The translations under genes were made by a program, and so were the position numbers. The notes beneath the pieces were generated by a model. The model ran no database searches, was not told the DNA's origin, and saw only the letters and a program-made list of their open reading frames with translations. Positions 6,771 to 15,986 of a stretch of 64,000 nucleotides of DNA are shown piece after piece; position 1 is the first letter of the stretch, and each line of letters opens with the position of its first letter. Source of the DNA: an uncultured Bacteroidales bacterium (GTDB taxonomy: Bacteria > Bacteroidota > Bacteroidia > Bacteroidales > Muribaculaceae). The DNA is taken from the NCBI GenBank assembly GCA_958418815.1, contig CATZGB010000010.1, positions 1-64,000 on the forward strand, given 5' to 3'.

Positions 6771-9080
6771 TCATAACCGGCCCTTGTCGGGGTTTCCGGC
6801 TCCGCTGCCCTTGTAGCGCGAGCGCGCGGAATTGAAATTATACCTTAAGGTGAGCGACAGATCGCGCGTGTCATATATCTTCCTTGACAAAATGCGGCTC
6901 ATCGCATCATACAGAGTCATTTCCTGCCGCCAGGAGTCAAACACATCGTTGAGCTGCAGCTTCACGCTCCAGGTGTCCCCGGCAAACGACTTGTAAAGCC
7001 CCAGGTCGCATTGCCAATATGGTTCCATATAGTAATTGTCACCATTGCCTGCGGTTCTGGCCGCGATGTCGACATTAAGCCATATATCCCAAGGAAGCCT
7101 CACCGCATTGTCAAACCTGAATATCCCCAATGGTCTGTCAAGTCTGACCAGCTCGCCGGCATGCGTCATTTTGAAATCCTGAGCGTTGACCCCGGCCATG
7201 AACGAGGGATGCCAGCAGCCAAAGAATGTCGGAGAATAACTGACATAAGCGCCATAGGTGCCGAACCTCGGCATGTTCACCATCGTCTGCAGCGTGACAT
7301 CCTTGCCTCCCTCATATTCCAAGGTCTGCCACAGGAAATAGTTCTTGGTCGAACAATACTCCAGTTCCACCACCAGGTCTCTCCATGACGCGGAGGCAGA
7401 CACATAGTCTCGATACACAGGCCGCAGATTGGGGTTGCCAGACTCATATGTGTACCGGTCGATATACCTCACGGCCGAGCTGAGCTGCCCGAATGCCGGA
7501 CGCGATGTCCTCCTCATATACGACAGACGCGTGCTTACATTACCTGCCGGGAAAGACAACGAGGCCGACGGGGCCAGATTATGGTATTCGCGGCTCTGGT
7601 CACTGCTGAGCTGTCCCGACTGCCAGTATCGTGAATCAGTGTATTCCCAACGCAACCCCACACTCGCAGAAACCACGCCAAAACTCTGCTCAGTCTCGGC
7701 AAAGGCCGCCAACGTGGTCTCCGCGATCTTCACATCACTGCCGGCGATGAAGTCAGCATTCCCTGCATACCAGTCTGTCCGCCTGATATCGCTCGACTCC
7801 GCCCCGAACCTCAACACACCACGCCACATCGGGAAAGACGCCGCGACATTGCCGGCAAGCAGACGGTTGGTGACATCATTGACCGTGGCGAAATCCCGCC
7901 TTTCATTGACAGACGACACTTCATGCCCGACATTGTGGCGGTCGTTGATCTGCCACAACGCGTCAAAATTCACAGACAGCCTCCACTTGCCCGCCTCACC
8001 AGAGTAATACCCGCTGAGAAGATGCTGACGGTCATGGCGTCTCAAATCGGAAAAATTCTCAAGTGACTCAGAATACCGGCTGTCCACATAACGGTCGGCA
8101 GACGTGCCTCCACTTATTGTCGACGGCCTGAAAGAGAAATCATAGAAAAATCCAATATTATGGGCATTTCTACTGTAATTCAGCCCAGCCTTACCCCGAT
8201 ATACCGGATACACGGCAAAATCCCGCCCGCTGCTGGTCTGCTCCACCAATCCTGACTTGAGATATTGCGTGGCGCTGTTGCACACTCCTGGACGTTCCCT
8301 GTAATTCTCATAATTCAACATCCCGAAAATGTCAAGGCCGCTTTTCCTCCAGTTGAAATCCACCTGTTCAAACAGATAGGCATAATGCTTGTATCCCGCG
8401 ACAGTGCGGTCATTGAAAGAGAAACCCTCTCCCACCGGGGACACTGTCGTGATTCTTATCACAGCGTTGACCGTCGAGGCGTATCGTGCCCCAGGACTGG
8501 TCACCACGTCGACACTTTTTATCTGCGACGAGGCAAGCCGCTCAAGCTCCGACAAGTCCCTCACCTGCCTGCCGTTGATAAACACCAGTGGTGTCCCCTT
8601 GCCAAGCACCTCAACATCCTTTCCAGACCTTATGACAAAAGGCATTTTCCCAAGCACCTCCAAAGCGGTGCCTGTATCGGCGAGATATGTGCCGGCCACT
8701 GTCACCTGCACTCCATCTCCTTTCAGCCTCGCCACCGGAGGGTTCCCTTTCACGACAACCTCCCCAAGCATATACGATGCCGCCGCCAAGACTATATCCC
8801 CGACATTTGCCCCCGGATTGCATATCCTCCTCTCCTCAAACCCCATGGCCGAAACACGCAGGAATGAAGGAGCGCTGTTGCCATTCACCGCAAATATCCC
8901 GGCCTCATCCGTCACCGCCCCGTCTATCAGCGTGGAATCGCCAACAGACATCAACGCCACATTTGCAAATTCCAGCGGATTGCCGGCTTCATCCGTCACC
9001 CGTCCCTTGTAGGTGGTGGCGAAAAGGGTGTTGAACCACAGGCAGAGCGACAGCCCCGCCATTAATCTCCTTAATGACAT
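6771..9080 (-). CDS. Outer-membrane beta-barrel protein with carboxypeptidase-regulatory-like domain
   Basis: A 769-aa protein with a signal peptide (1-21). A carboxypeptidase-regulatory-like domain begins at about residue 24 (YKGRVTDEAGNPLEFANVALMS), then a plug-like region (about 110-210, with GTPLVFINGRQVRDLSELERL and VTSPGARY), then a long beta-barrel. This is the architecture of TonB-dependent-receptor relatives in the outer-membrane beta-barrel 3 group. No SusD-like partner is adjacent, so it is not a standard glycan-uptake pair. It lies 29 bp downstream of the putative anti-sigma gene and is probably cotranscribed with it and the sigma factor, so it may be their effector. The substrate is unknown. 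Confidence 0.82.
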   Translation of the reverse strand: MSLRRLMAGLSLCLWFNTLFATTYKGRVTDEAGNPLEFANVALMSVGDSTLIDGAVTDEAGIFAVNGNSAPSFLRVSAMGFEERRICNPGANVGDIVLAAASYMLGEVVVKGNPPVARLKGDGVQVTVAGTYLADTGTALEVLGKMPFVIRSGKDVEVLGKGTPLVFINGRQVRDLSELERLASSQIKSVDVVTSPGARYASTVNAVIRITTVSPVGEGFSFNDRTVAGYKHYAYLFEQVDFNWRKSGLDIFGMLNYENYRERPGVCNSATQYLKSGLVEQTSSGRDFAVYPVYRGKAGLNYSRNAHNIGFFYDFSFRPSTISGGTSADRYVDSRYSESLENFSDLRRHDRQHLLSGYYSGEAGKWRLSVNFDALWQINDRHNVGHEVSSVNERRDFATVNDVTNRLLAGNVAASFPMWRGVLRFGAESSDIRRTDWYAGNADFIAGSDVKIAETTLAAFAETEQSFGVVSASVGLRWEYTDSRYWQSGQLSSDQSREYHNLAPSASLSFPAGNVSTRLSYMRRTSRPAFGQLSSAVRYIDRYTYESGNPNLRPVYRDYVSASASWRDLVVELEYCSTKNYFLWQTLEYEGGKDVTLQTMVNMPRFGTYGAYVSYSPTFFGCWHPSFMAGVNAQDFKMTHAGELVRLDRPLGIFRFDNAVRLPWDIWLNVDIAARTAGNGDNYYMEPYWQCDLGLYKSFAGDTWSVKLQLNDVFDSWRQEMTLYDAMSRILSRKIYDTRDLSLTLRYNFNSARSRYKGSGAGNPDKGRL

Positions 9081-9109
9081 ATTATTGCGTTTTTTGTTTT
9101 GTTATCTGT

Positions 9110-10264
9110 TTACAGCCCCCCTGCCACGACCCAGCCCCCGGAATCGGCCTTCTGCAAGGATATGTTATGACGAAGCAAAGTCCCGTCTCGGAGTTCCAGC
9201 GTGTATGGCACAAACACCGAGTTGCCCATACCCGACATGAAAGACCTCCCTATTGATTTCAATTTTGCCCCCATGAACTTCTCACGATATGCCGCATCCG
9301 ACATCTCGTGTGTCATCACCTTGTCAAGCACGCTTTCATCCCATTCTTCAAAAGCATTCAGCACCAAGCCAGCAGCCTCCTCCGCGCTGAGACCCTTCAG
9401 TCCGCGTGGCTGATTCTCCGCCTCCACAAACCTGATGCCGTCGGCAAGGCGGCATATCTCCCCTTGCCGCAGACCATAATCGACTGACACTACCTTGAGC
9501 ACCACAATCTCCCTGTTCCCGGAGACCACACTTACCGTCGCGCTTTTCAATCTCCTGGAACCGGCATCTATCACATACCGACGTACATTCTCCGACTCCG
9601 CAATCGAACTGTTGAGCAGATACGGATTGCCGAAATCCCCCTGCGGAGCGGCATGGACGGTAAGCACAACGTCAGCCCCCTCCTTCTCCACCTTGTATTC
9701 CGCACGGTCATCCCCCATGCAGTTCTCCAGCTCGGCCTGCAGTATCATCCGGGGAGTCAGCAGATTCGCCAGATAGCCCAATATCTTTTCCTTGTCGGCA
9801 TTGTCGATGCGCATCCCCAGTTTGAGGGCAGGCAGCCAAGTGTAGATCTCCTTGCCATCACCAGTCGCCACACGCTCCCCCTTGTCGACCCGCCACATCA
9901 GCAGAGAATCCGACCCGACAGCATATATGTGGTGGGTCACAAAATCCTCATCCAGGCCGATATATCCGAAATTTTCAACCGGACGTGTCCTGACTTCCAC
10001 CACCATCTCGACACACTCGCTCCTCCCCAGCGCGTCAATGGCCTCGACAAGAAGCTCCCTGGCCGACAGCCCCGACGGCAGCAGCACAAGCAGCAACACA
10101 GCCGCCACCGCCCCAAGGCTGACACCGCCAAACAGCCATCTCCTTGCCATCCGCCTCCGGCACTCCCTCTCCAACGCCATCCTCACCTTGCAGCGCAGCT
10201 CATCCGAAGCCTTGATGTCACGGCGAGGCTTCAACATCTCTCTTATATCCCTGTAATCATCCAT
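9110..10264 (-). CDS. Membrane protein, probable anti-sigma factor
   Basis: A 384-aa protein with a cytoplasmic N-terminus (1-42, Arg-rich before the membrane), one transmembrane helix (about 43-63) and a long periplasmic domain. The order, directly after an ECF sigma gene with 2 bp between them and before an outer-membrane protein gene, is the usual one for a sigma/anti-sigma pair. The periplasmic part is not recognisably FecR. It has a beta-rich stretch (about 70-250) that could be an outer-membrane lipoprotein sorting or sensing fold. The anti-sigma role is inferred from topology and neighbours. Confidence 0.65.
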   Translation of the reverse strand: MDDYRDIREMLKPRRDIKASDELRCKVRMALERECRRRMARRWLFGGVSLGAVAAVLLLVLLPSGLSARELLVEAIDALGRSECVEMVVEVRTRPVENFGYIGLDEDFVTHHIYAVGSDSLLMWRVDKGERVATGDGKEIYTWLPALKLGMRIDNADKEKILGYLANLLTPRMILQAELENCMGDDRAEYKVEKEGADVVLTVHAAPQGDFGNPYLLNSSIAESENVRRYVIDAGSRRLKSATVSVVSGNREIVVLKVVSVDYGLRQGEICRLADGIRFVEAENQPRGLKGLSAEEAAGLVLNAFEEWDESVLDKVMTHEMSDAAYREKFMGAKLKSIGRSFMSGMGNSVFVPYTLELRDGTLLRHNISLQKADSGGWVVAGGL

Positions 10265-10266
10265 GA

Positions 10267-10767
10267 CTAAGACATTTTATCGTTGACCAACAGTTTGCGC
10301 AATCTCTCCATTCCCGACTTGTACCTTGATTTGGCCGTTGACTGAGGAATGGACAGGATGCCGCTGATTTCCACAAAAGAAAGATTGTCAATCACATTCA
10401 TCCTTATCACGTCAGCCTCGCGCGCCGGCAGACTGTCAAGACACGCGTTCACCCGGTCGGCATCCTCAAGGTCAAGCACATCCTCCGCCCTGTCCTCGAC
10501 ATCCAGGCCATCGACAGGCACCACCACGAATTTGCCACCGCGCGACCTGTCAACACAGAGATTGTGTACAATCCTGTAAAGATATAGCCGCGCCCCTTCA
10601 TGCCTGACATCATCAGGGTTCTTTTCCAGAAACCTGAGGACCGCATCATACACCACATCCTCCGCATCGTCACGGCTTCCCAGACGATAATAGGCAAAAC
10701 GCACCAGGTAATCGAGGTTCTCCTCGATTATCTTGCCTGCGGTATCGCGTCTTTCCTTTCCTGACAT
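10267..10767 (-). CDS. ECF-type RNA polymerase sigma factor
   Basis: A 166-aa sigma-70-family protein of ECF size. Region 2 is visible at about 15-80 (DYLVRFAYYRLGSRDDAEDVV and RLYLYRIVHNLCVDRSR). Region 4 is at about 110-160 (LPAREADVIRMNVIDNLSFVEIS, followed by IPQSTAKSRYKSGMERL, the helix-turn-helix). It directs transcription of a small regulon in response to envelope signals relayed by the adjacent membrane protein. The gene starts about 126 bp after the patatin gene, so it may have its own promoter; none matching TAnnTTTG was seen on this strand. Confidence 0.9.
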   Translation of the reverse strand: MSGKERRDTAGKIIEENLDYLVRFAYYRLGSRDDAEDVVYDAVLRFLEKNPDDVRHEGARLYLYRIVHNLCVDRSRGGKFVVVPVDGLDVEDRAEDVLDLEDADRVNACLDSLPAREADVIRMNVIDNLSFVEISGILSIPQSTAKSRYKSGMERLRKLLVNDKMS

Positions 10768-10893
10768 ACGCTCTTGTGATTGATGCTTCTATATGATAAG
10801 ACGGAATCCCGCCGGAATCGACGAGATTCAACTGTTAAAAAACGTATAACTCAACACACAGCCACAACATCAACCGCCGGGCCGCCCAAGCCG

Positions 10894-13254
10894 TCAGCGC
10901 AGGAATTTCGACGCGTGGAAGAAGAGGCCGAAGGAGATGCCGACATTCCAGTTGCGCGCCGGATATGTCAGGTAATTGACATAGCCGCATACCGAGGCAA
11001 ACGGCAGGTTGTAGACAAGGTCAAGCTCGGCTATCATCTCTGGGTTGCTGAACCAGCGGCCATTGACCGCGCGACCCGTCGAGGCTTCCATCTCGATGCG
11101 GCGGAAGGGCATGAACAGGTTGGCCGACAGCCTCACCTGCGCACGGGAGAAGGGGCGCCATACCGGCACCACCCCTATGGCGGCGAAGGAGTTGGCATGG
11201 AACGCCTTGTTGAACACACCGGTGGTGGCCGGAGTCGGCGTGAAGCTTGGGGCGTTGACCAGCGATGCGTAATATGAGTCCATCAGCTTGCGGCTTGACA
11301 CCAGCACATCCCATGTGGTTCCCAACGAGAAATTTTTCGACAACGGGAAGTAGACCCCGCCCTGGAACTCCGCCTGAAACCAATGCGTGTCTCCGTCTGT
11401 CTCCTGCTGGGAACCATCGGGCTGCATCTTCCTGAAATGGTATTTGCCGAGGGTCTGCATCACCGTCAGGTGCATGTCATAGCCGTCGGTGGGATAATTC
11501 TGGTTGTCGAGGTTGTCGAAGTCGAGCCTCCCTACAGCCTGCCCGAGATTGAAGATGGTACGTTCCTGGCCGGTCGAACTGAAGTCTCCCTTGTCGGATG
11601 AATAGAAGTTGTCGCGGGTCTGGCCCCCTCCCACTCCGACTGATGCCTTGCCCGAACGCGTTACCGCCCAGGCGTAGTTCAGCCGCCCGAATCCCTCGTA
11701 ATGGGTTATGAACGCCGGGGAATTGTCCTCATAGAATAGCTTGTCGCTCTCATAGAATTTCTGGCGCGAATACACCCCCTCCAGCTCAAACGCCGAGGGG
11801 AGGTTGGTGGGCAGGTATATGCGCCCCCTGAACTGGCCGGCCATGTAGTTCTGCCCTATCCAGCCCATCGCCCTGACCTCGGCCGACCTGAACGACATGG
11901 CCGAATACTCGGCCGACACGAAAATCATGGAGTTGATTGATGACGACAGGTATCCCCCCGCCCCGAGCGCGAAGTTGCTTTTCACATCCGCGTCAAGGTC
12001 GAGCGTGAACATCCCGGTCTGCGGGTTGAAGTCGGCCTGGGGGAAAAGGTTGCGCAGACGGCCCGGCGACAATGCGCTGTAATAAGCCAGCCGCGCGCGG
12101 TCCATCCCGAAAGTGTCGACACGCGACGACTTGAACAACCGCCCTATGTACGCGTTCTGCTGCGGAGTGCCACCGGAGACATGCACGGAGTCAAACCTCA
12201 CATACGGGGTCTTGGACTTGAACACCTGGCGGCGCAGCTCGCGGGTTCGGGCCGGTTCGCGACTGGTCACCCTCGATTTGAGCGAGTCCATCATCTCCAT
12301 CGCCGTGGCGTAGCCTATCGAGCTTATCTCCTTGGCCTTTCCGAAATCAAGCAGCGAGAACCGGCTGACATCCACATGTATCCTCATGCCCTCGTCGGCA
12401 GGCAGGTCATAATCATTGTTCTGGATGATCATGTTCTCAAGCTGGTTGATGATGCTGTTTGACTGCGGCACATCCTCGGCGTGGACATCGATGCCGATCA
12501 TGAAGTCGGGAGCGAAATCCTCCCTCATCACATCCACCGGGAAGTTGTCATATATGCCGCCGTCATAGACATACACCCCATCCATCTTGATGGGCTGGAA
12601 GACCGGGGGAAAGGTCATCGACGCGCGCACGGCGTCGCTCAGATGCCCCGACCGACAGACAATCTTGTGCTTTGCCACCACATCCGACGTCACGCAGCGA
12701 AACGGCACGAACAGCTGGTCGAAATCCCCCTCACACTGCGCGGTGTAGGCCGCAAACAGGTCCATGAACGCGAAATTCATCGGCAACGGGGAGATAAGGC
12801 TTGAGGGAAGCAGCGAAGACCCGCCGTCGAGCGAATCCTTGCGCGAAACATTTATGTTGAGCTCGCCGAAAGCCGGAGTCTGGGGCTTCTTGACGAAATA
12901 ATATGTCAGGTTGGGATCGATACGCCCCGTCGACCAGTCGCTGAAACCCTTCGACAGTATCAGCTCGAGCATCTCATCGGGGGTATAGCCCGCGGCGTAG
13001 AGGCCGCCTATGATGGCCCCCATCGATGTGCCGGCCACATAGTCAATCGGGATGTCATTCTCCTCCAGGGCCTTTATCACCCCTATGTGGGCAATCCCCT
13101 TGGCCCCTCCGCCCGAAAGGACAAGCCCCACCGACTGGCCGGTGGGATAAACGGGCAGCGAATCGGCAGGCTCAGCGCCGTGGAGCGACGACAGCGACAG
13201 CATGGCTGCCAGCAGACCGGCCATATGCCGGAAAAAACATCCTGGATGAATCAT
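10894..13254 (-). CDS. Patatin-like phospholipase with C-terminal outer-membrane barrel
   Basis: A 786-aa protein with a signal peptide (1-27), a patatin domain (about 40-320), a POTRA-like linker and a C-terminal beta-barrel (about 430-786). The patatin catalytic dyad is intact: Ser77 in GTSMG and Asp231 in YDGGIYDNFPVD; the oxyanion loop SGGGAKG is at 47-53. This layout matches the PlpD-type (type Vd) autotransporters, in which a lipolytic domain is displayed at the surface. Bacteroidetes relatives of this length are common. A TATTTTTG sequence on the minus strand (13332-13325) is a possible -7 box. Confidence 0.88.
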   Translation of the reverse strand: MIHPGCFFRHMAGLLAAMLSLSSLHGAEPADSLPVYPTGQSVGLVLSGGGAKGIAHIGVIKALEENDIPIDYVAGTSMGAIIGGLYAAGYTPDEMLELILSKGFSDWSTGRIDPNLTYYFVKKPQTPAFGELNINVSRKDSLDGGSSLLPSSLISPLPMNFAFMDLFAAYTAQCEGDFDQLFVPFRCVTSDVVAKHKIVCRSGHLSDAVRASMTFPPVFQPIKMDGVYVYDGGIYDNFPVDVMREDFAPDFMIGIDVHAEDVPQSNSIINQLENMIIQNNDYDLPADEGMRIHVDVSRFSLLDFGKAKEISSIGYATAMEMMDSLKSRVTSREPARTRELRRQVFKSKTPYVRFDSVHVSGGTPQQNAYIGRLFKSSRVDTFGMDRARLAYYSALSPGRLRNLFPQADFNPQTGMFTLDLDADVKSNFALGAGGYLSSSINSMIFVSAEYSAMSFRSAEVRAMGWIGQNYMAGQFRGRIYLPTNLPSAFELEGVYSRQKFYESDKLFYEDNSPAFITHYEGFGRLNYAWAVTRSGKASVGVGGGQTRDNFYSSDKGDFSSTGQERTIFNLGQAVGRLDFDNLDNQNYPTDGYDMHLTVMQTLGKYHFRKMQPDGSQQETDGDTHWFQAEFQGGVYFPLSKNFSLGTTWDVLVSSRKLMDSYYASLVNAPSFTPTPATTGVFNKAFHANSFAAIGVVPVWRPFSRAQVRLSANLFMPFRRIEMEASTGRAVNGRWFSNPEMIAELDLVYNLPFASVCGYVNYLTYPARNWNVGISFGLFFHASKFLR

Positions 13255-13324
13255 GTCATAGAGTTGAAACGTGGTCTTGTTAATTCAACAACAAAACCGA
13301 TGGTAGGTTCGCCTTAAAACGACA

Positions 13325-13332
13325 CAAAAATA
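13325..13332 (-). promoter_or_regulatory. Possible -7 box for the patatin gene
   Basis: On the minus strand the bases read TATTTTTG, matching TAnnTTTG. No good -33 box was found. It lies close to the divergent promoter of the DUF805 gene. Confidence 0.4.
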
Positions 13333-13341
13333 ACGATAATA

Positions 13342-13373
13342 TTTGTCATCTTCACGGATAATCGCTAAATTTG
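13342..13373 (+). promoter_or_regulatory. Promoter of the DUF805 gene
   Basis: TTTG at 13342-13345 and TAAATTTG at 13366-13373 are separated by 20 bp, an excellent Bacteroidetes promoter. The start would be near 13380, giving a leader of about 110 nt. Confidence 0.7.
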
Positions 13374-13490
13374 CACAAAACAGGTATGAAACAGCCAATA
13401 TCCAGACTGTCGGCCCTTGGCTTCTCACATTCCGAGGGCACTTATCTGACAACAATCATTATTCTATAATAAACTAATTCAATCCTGACA

Positions 13491-13925
13491 ATGGAAAACT
13501 ATCAGCAGCAGGGCGCACAGTATCAGCAGCCCTACCAGCAGGCTTACGGCCAGCAGGGCCAGCAGCCTTACACTCCCGTCCCCGAAGCTCCCGCCATGGG
13601 ATTCGCCGACGCAGTCAAGTCTTGCTTCTCAAATTACGCCACATTCACTGGCCGCGCCACCCGCGCCGAGTTCTGGTGGTGGCAGCTCTTCTCCGCCATC
13701 GTGAGCATGGTGACAATGTTCATCCCCTTTGTTGGATGGCTCGTCTCTCTGGCCATGCTTATCCCCGGCCTGGCTGTCTCCTGGCGTCGTCTCCACGACA
13801 TGGGCAAAGCCGGTGGCTGGTATTTCATCGCCTTTGTGCCTATCTTAGGCTGGATTTTTGCCATCATCTGGTACTGCACCAAGTCTGAGCCGTTTGACAA
13901 CCGTTTCGGCCCCTACCTCGGCTGA
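13491..13925 (+). CDS. DUF805 inner-membrane protein with Gln/Tyr-rich N-terminus
   Basis: A 144-aa protein. Residues 1-30 are a low-complexity Gln/Tyr/Gly segment (repeats of YQQ and GQQ). The rest is a DUF805 domain: FTGRATRAEFWWWQLF, then hydrophobic helices, SWRRLHDMGKAGGWYF, and a last helix ending in WYCTKSEPFDNRFGP. DUF805 proteins are small multi-pass inner-membrane proteins of unknown role. It stands alone between a strong promoter and a strong terminator. Confidence 0.88.
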   Translation: MENYQQQGAQYQQPYQQAYGQQGQQPYTPVPEAPAMGFADAVKSCFSNYATFTGRATRAEFWWWQLFSAIVSMVTMFIPFVGWLVSLAMLIPGLAVSWRRLHDMGKAGGWYFIAFVPILGWIFAIIWYCTKSEPFDNRFGPYLG

Positions 13926-13952
13926 TTCGGCTGAACAGCAACAACCTTATCC

Positions 13953-13998
13953 ACGCTCCGGAATCCCCCTCCCTGGGATTCCGGAGCGTCTGTGTTTT
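13953..13998 (+). terminator. Terminator after the DUF805 gene
   Basis: A 15-bp perfect stem (13953-13967 with 13975-13989) and 7-nt loop, followed by CTGTGTTTTG. The T-run is short, but the stem is strong and lies 28 bp after the stop codon. Confidence 0.65.
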
Positions 13999-14096
13999 GC
14001 CGCCGCGACAGACCATGAACCTTGCCCGTTGCTCGATTGTTTGGAATGAAGGAGGACACATATGCGCCCTCCCGGTCAAGATTTCAACTGTTTGAT

Positions 14097-14282
14097 TAAG
14101 TAAGTGTTCGAATTTAATTTATACAATATGCGAGCTTGTTTTTTAGGCGATTCCGGTGCGGAGCGAAGGAGCATAGCGGGCTATGCGACTGAGCGACAAG
14201 CCGGAAGCGGCAAAAAAGAAGCCGCAGAGTGTATAAAAGATTTCCTTCCACTTACTATCGTTTAAATTTGAACACTTACTTA
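14097..14282. mobile_element. MITE-like palindromic element (186 bp)
   Basis: The outer 21-bp inverted repeats at 14097-14117 and 14262-14282 match at 20 positions. The interior is itself palindromic: TTCCGG/CCGGAA flank a central GCATAG-CGGG-CTATGC hairpin. There is no coding capacity. This is the structure of a miniature inverted-repeat element. Its right end lies 9 bp before the MscS-like start codon and contains a TAAATTTG -7 box, so the insertion may now supply or alter that promoter. No second copy was seen in this window. Confidence 0.65.
14263..14270 (+). promoter_or_regulatory. -7 box inside the MITE right end
   Basis: TAAATTTG matches the -7 consensus. With a start near 14277 the MscS-like mRNA would be almost leaderless (about 15 nt). 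A weak TTTC at 14241 is the nearest possible -33 element. Confidence 0.45.
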
Positions 14283-14291
14283 TAGAGACAA

Positions 14292-15686
14292 ATGGGAATT
14301 ACAGGTCTATTGTTGCTTCAGGCTGCCTCCCAGGCCACGGCTGACGGCGGCGCGCCCCATCTTGAGAAAGTCGCCCAGAACACAGTGATTCCGAGCCACG
14401 ATTTCGCCGTGTGGCTCCTCGGAATCGTCGACAAGGTGCTTGACTTCCTCGGGCTGTCACATGACAAGACGGTGGAGGAAATCATCTACACGGCGGTCAT
14501 ACTCGGTGTTTCCATACTGATTGGGGTGATTGTCAAGAACATCGCCCTGTTTGTGGTCAAGAAACTTGTGGCCCTGCGCCATGGCGAGGTGTCGCGAGAG
14601 CTGCTGGCCCAGAAGATGTTCAGCCGATGCGCCCATTTCATCCCCCCGCTGGTCTTCCTGTGCCTGATTCCGTTCGCCTTCACCTCCGACCATCATCTGC
14701 TGACATGGATTCTCCGCATAGCCGGAGTCTACCTCCTGATAACAATCGCCGTGGCGATTTGCGCGGTGTTTGAGTTCGCCTGGAACCACTTCAACAACCA
14801 CGACAACCGCAAGAACCTCCCCTTGAAAGGCATCCTCAACATCGGGCGGGGGATAGTATGGATCGTGGTGTCGATAATCGCAGTCTCCATCCTCATCGAC
14901 AAATCCCCGATGACGCTCCTGGCCGGACTCGGCGCTTTCGCCGCCGCCCTGATGCTGATTTTCAAGGACTCGATCCTCGGATTCGTGGCAGGCATACAGC
15001 TGTCAAACAACGATATGCTCCGCGTAGGAGACTGGATTGTGGTGCCGTCGACAATCGCCAACGGCATTGTCATCGATGTCACCCTGACGGTAGTGAAGGT
15101 GAGAAACTGGGACAACACCATAGTGATGCTGCCCCCCTACACACTGGTGTCGACATCATTCCAGAACTGGCGCGGCATGCAGGATTCCGGCTACCGCCTT
15201 TTCAACCGCAGCATCTATATCGACCAGTCGACCATCCAGCCCGCCACAGACCAGCTGCTCGACCAAGTGGTCAAGACCTACCCCGTGATGGAGGAGTTTG
15301 TCTCCACCCGCAAGGCTGCCAAGGAGAAAGGGGAAGGCAACACCTACAACCCATCCACACAGCCCAACGGCACTATCGACACCAACCTCGGCCTCTTCAG
15401 GGCTTACATCTGCCAGTACCTCCTACACCACCCGCAGGTAGGAATCGGACAAGACCTGCTCGTGAAGCTCGAAGCCGCAAGCGAATACGGGCAGCCCCTC
15501 AACATCTATTTCTACTCCAAAATCACATCCTGGACCCAGTATGCCGCCCTCGGCTCTGAGATATACGAGCATATCGCCGTGGCAGCCCAGACTTTCGGCC
15601 TGACACTTTACAACGCCCCAGACCGCAACCATTTCACTGTCAGCACACAACCGGTGGCTCCCACACAGACACAACAGGCATCCTGA
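14292..15686 (+). CDS. MscS-family mechanosensitive channel (YbdG-like)
   Basis: A 464-aa inner-membrane protein with several hydrophobic helices over residues 55-220, then the conserved pore-lining and beta-domain region GLGAFAAALMLIF, KDSILGFVAGIQLS, GDWIVVP and VKVRNWDNTIVMLP. A long cytoplasmic C-terminal domain follows, with the conserved FQNWRGMQDSGYR. The sequence and length fit the YbdG branch, which releases osmolytes on hypo-osmotic shock. The start ATG is 9 bp downstream of the MITE. The C-terminal tail is Thr/Gln-rich. Confidence 0.88.
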   Translation: MGITGLLLLQAASQATADGGAPHLEKVAQNTVIPSHDFAVWLLGIVDKVLDFLGLSHDKTVEEIIYTAVILGVSILIGVIVKNIALFVVKKLVALRHGEVSRELLAQKMFSRCAHFIPPLVFLCLIPFAFTSDHHLLTWILRIAGVYLLITIAVAICAVFEFAWNHFNNHDNRKNLPLKGILNIGRGIVWIVVSIIAVSILIDKSPMTLLAGLGAFAAALMLIFKDSILGFVAGIQLSNNDMLRVGDWIVVPSTIANGIVIDVTLTVVKVRNWDNTIVMLPPYTLVSTSFQNWRGMQDSGYRLFNRSIYIDQSTIQPATDQLLDQVVKTYPVMEEFVSTRKAAKEKGEGNTYNPSTQPNGTIDTNLGLFRAYICQYLLHHPQVGIGQDLLVKLEAASEYGQPLNIYFYSKITSWTQYAALGSEIYEHIAVAAQTFGLTLYNAPDRNHFTVSTQPVAPTQTQQAS

Positions 15687-15986
15687 CCCACCCCCGGCAT
15701 ATCCGTCCGGAGCTATCGCCACTACCTGCACAAACCCCTATGGGAATGTGCAGGTTTTCGTGCATTTATAAAACGTTAACACAAAATTAGGTTTATTGAG
15801 CCTCAAAGGGTTGGTTTTCAGTGCGGATTTGGCTAACTTTGTACATCATTCAACCAGCACGATACAAAAAAGTGATTTTGCTTGATGCGGGTCGGCATAT
15901 GACCCGACGATGAAATCCCTTGCTTCACGCTGATTTTGCTATCGCGAGCCTCCCCCGTCGTGGCCTCGCCCGAAACAGAAAAAGTA
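15687..15986. other. Intergenic region with promoter and leader hairpin
   Basis: It holds a promoter (TTGG at about 15811 and TAACTTTG at 15834-15841) and, in the leader, a 6-bp hairpin at 15888-15893 with 15901-15906. A GC-poor stretch precedes the promoter. No coding sequence was found. Confidence 0.5.
15811..15841 (+). promoter_or_regulatory. Promoter of the NlpC/P60 gene
   Basis: TTGG at 15811-15814 and TAACTTTG at 15834-15841, spacing 19 bp. The start would be near 15848, giving a leader of about 140 nt. Confidence 0.6.

Noticed and set aside
6771..9080. SusC-type glycan transporter
   Set aside because: No SusD-like lipoprotein follows, and the size (769 aa) is below that of typical SusC proteins.
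13386..13469. 27-codon upstream ORF in the leader of the DUF805 gene
   Set aside because: No conserved features and no evidence for translation; length is compatible with chance.
14858..15559. Long Arg/His/Pro-rich frame inside the MscS-like gene
   Set aside because: Composition is that of an out-of-frame GC-rich reading; the frame in use encodes a conserved channel.
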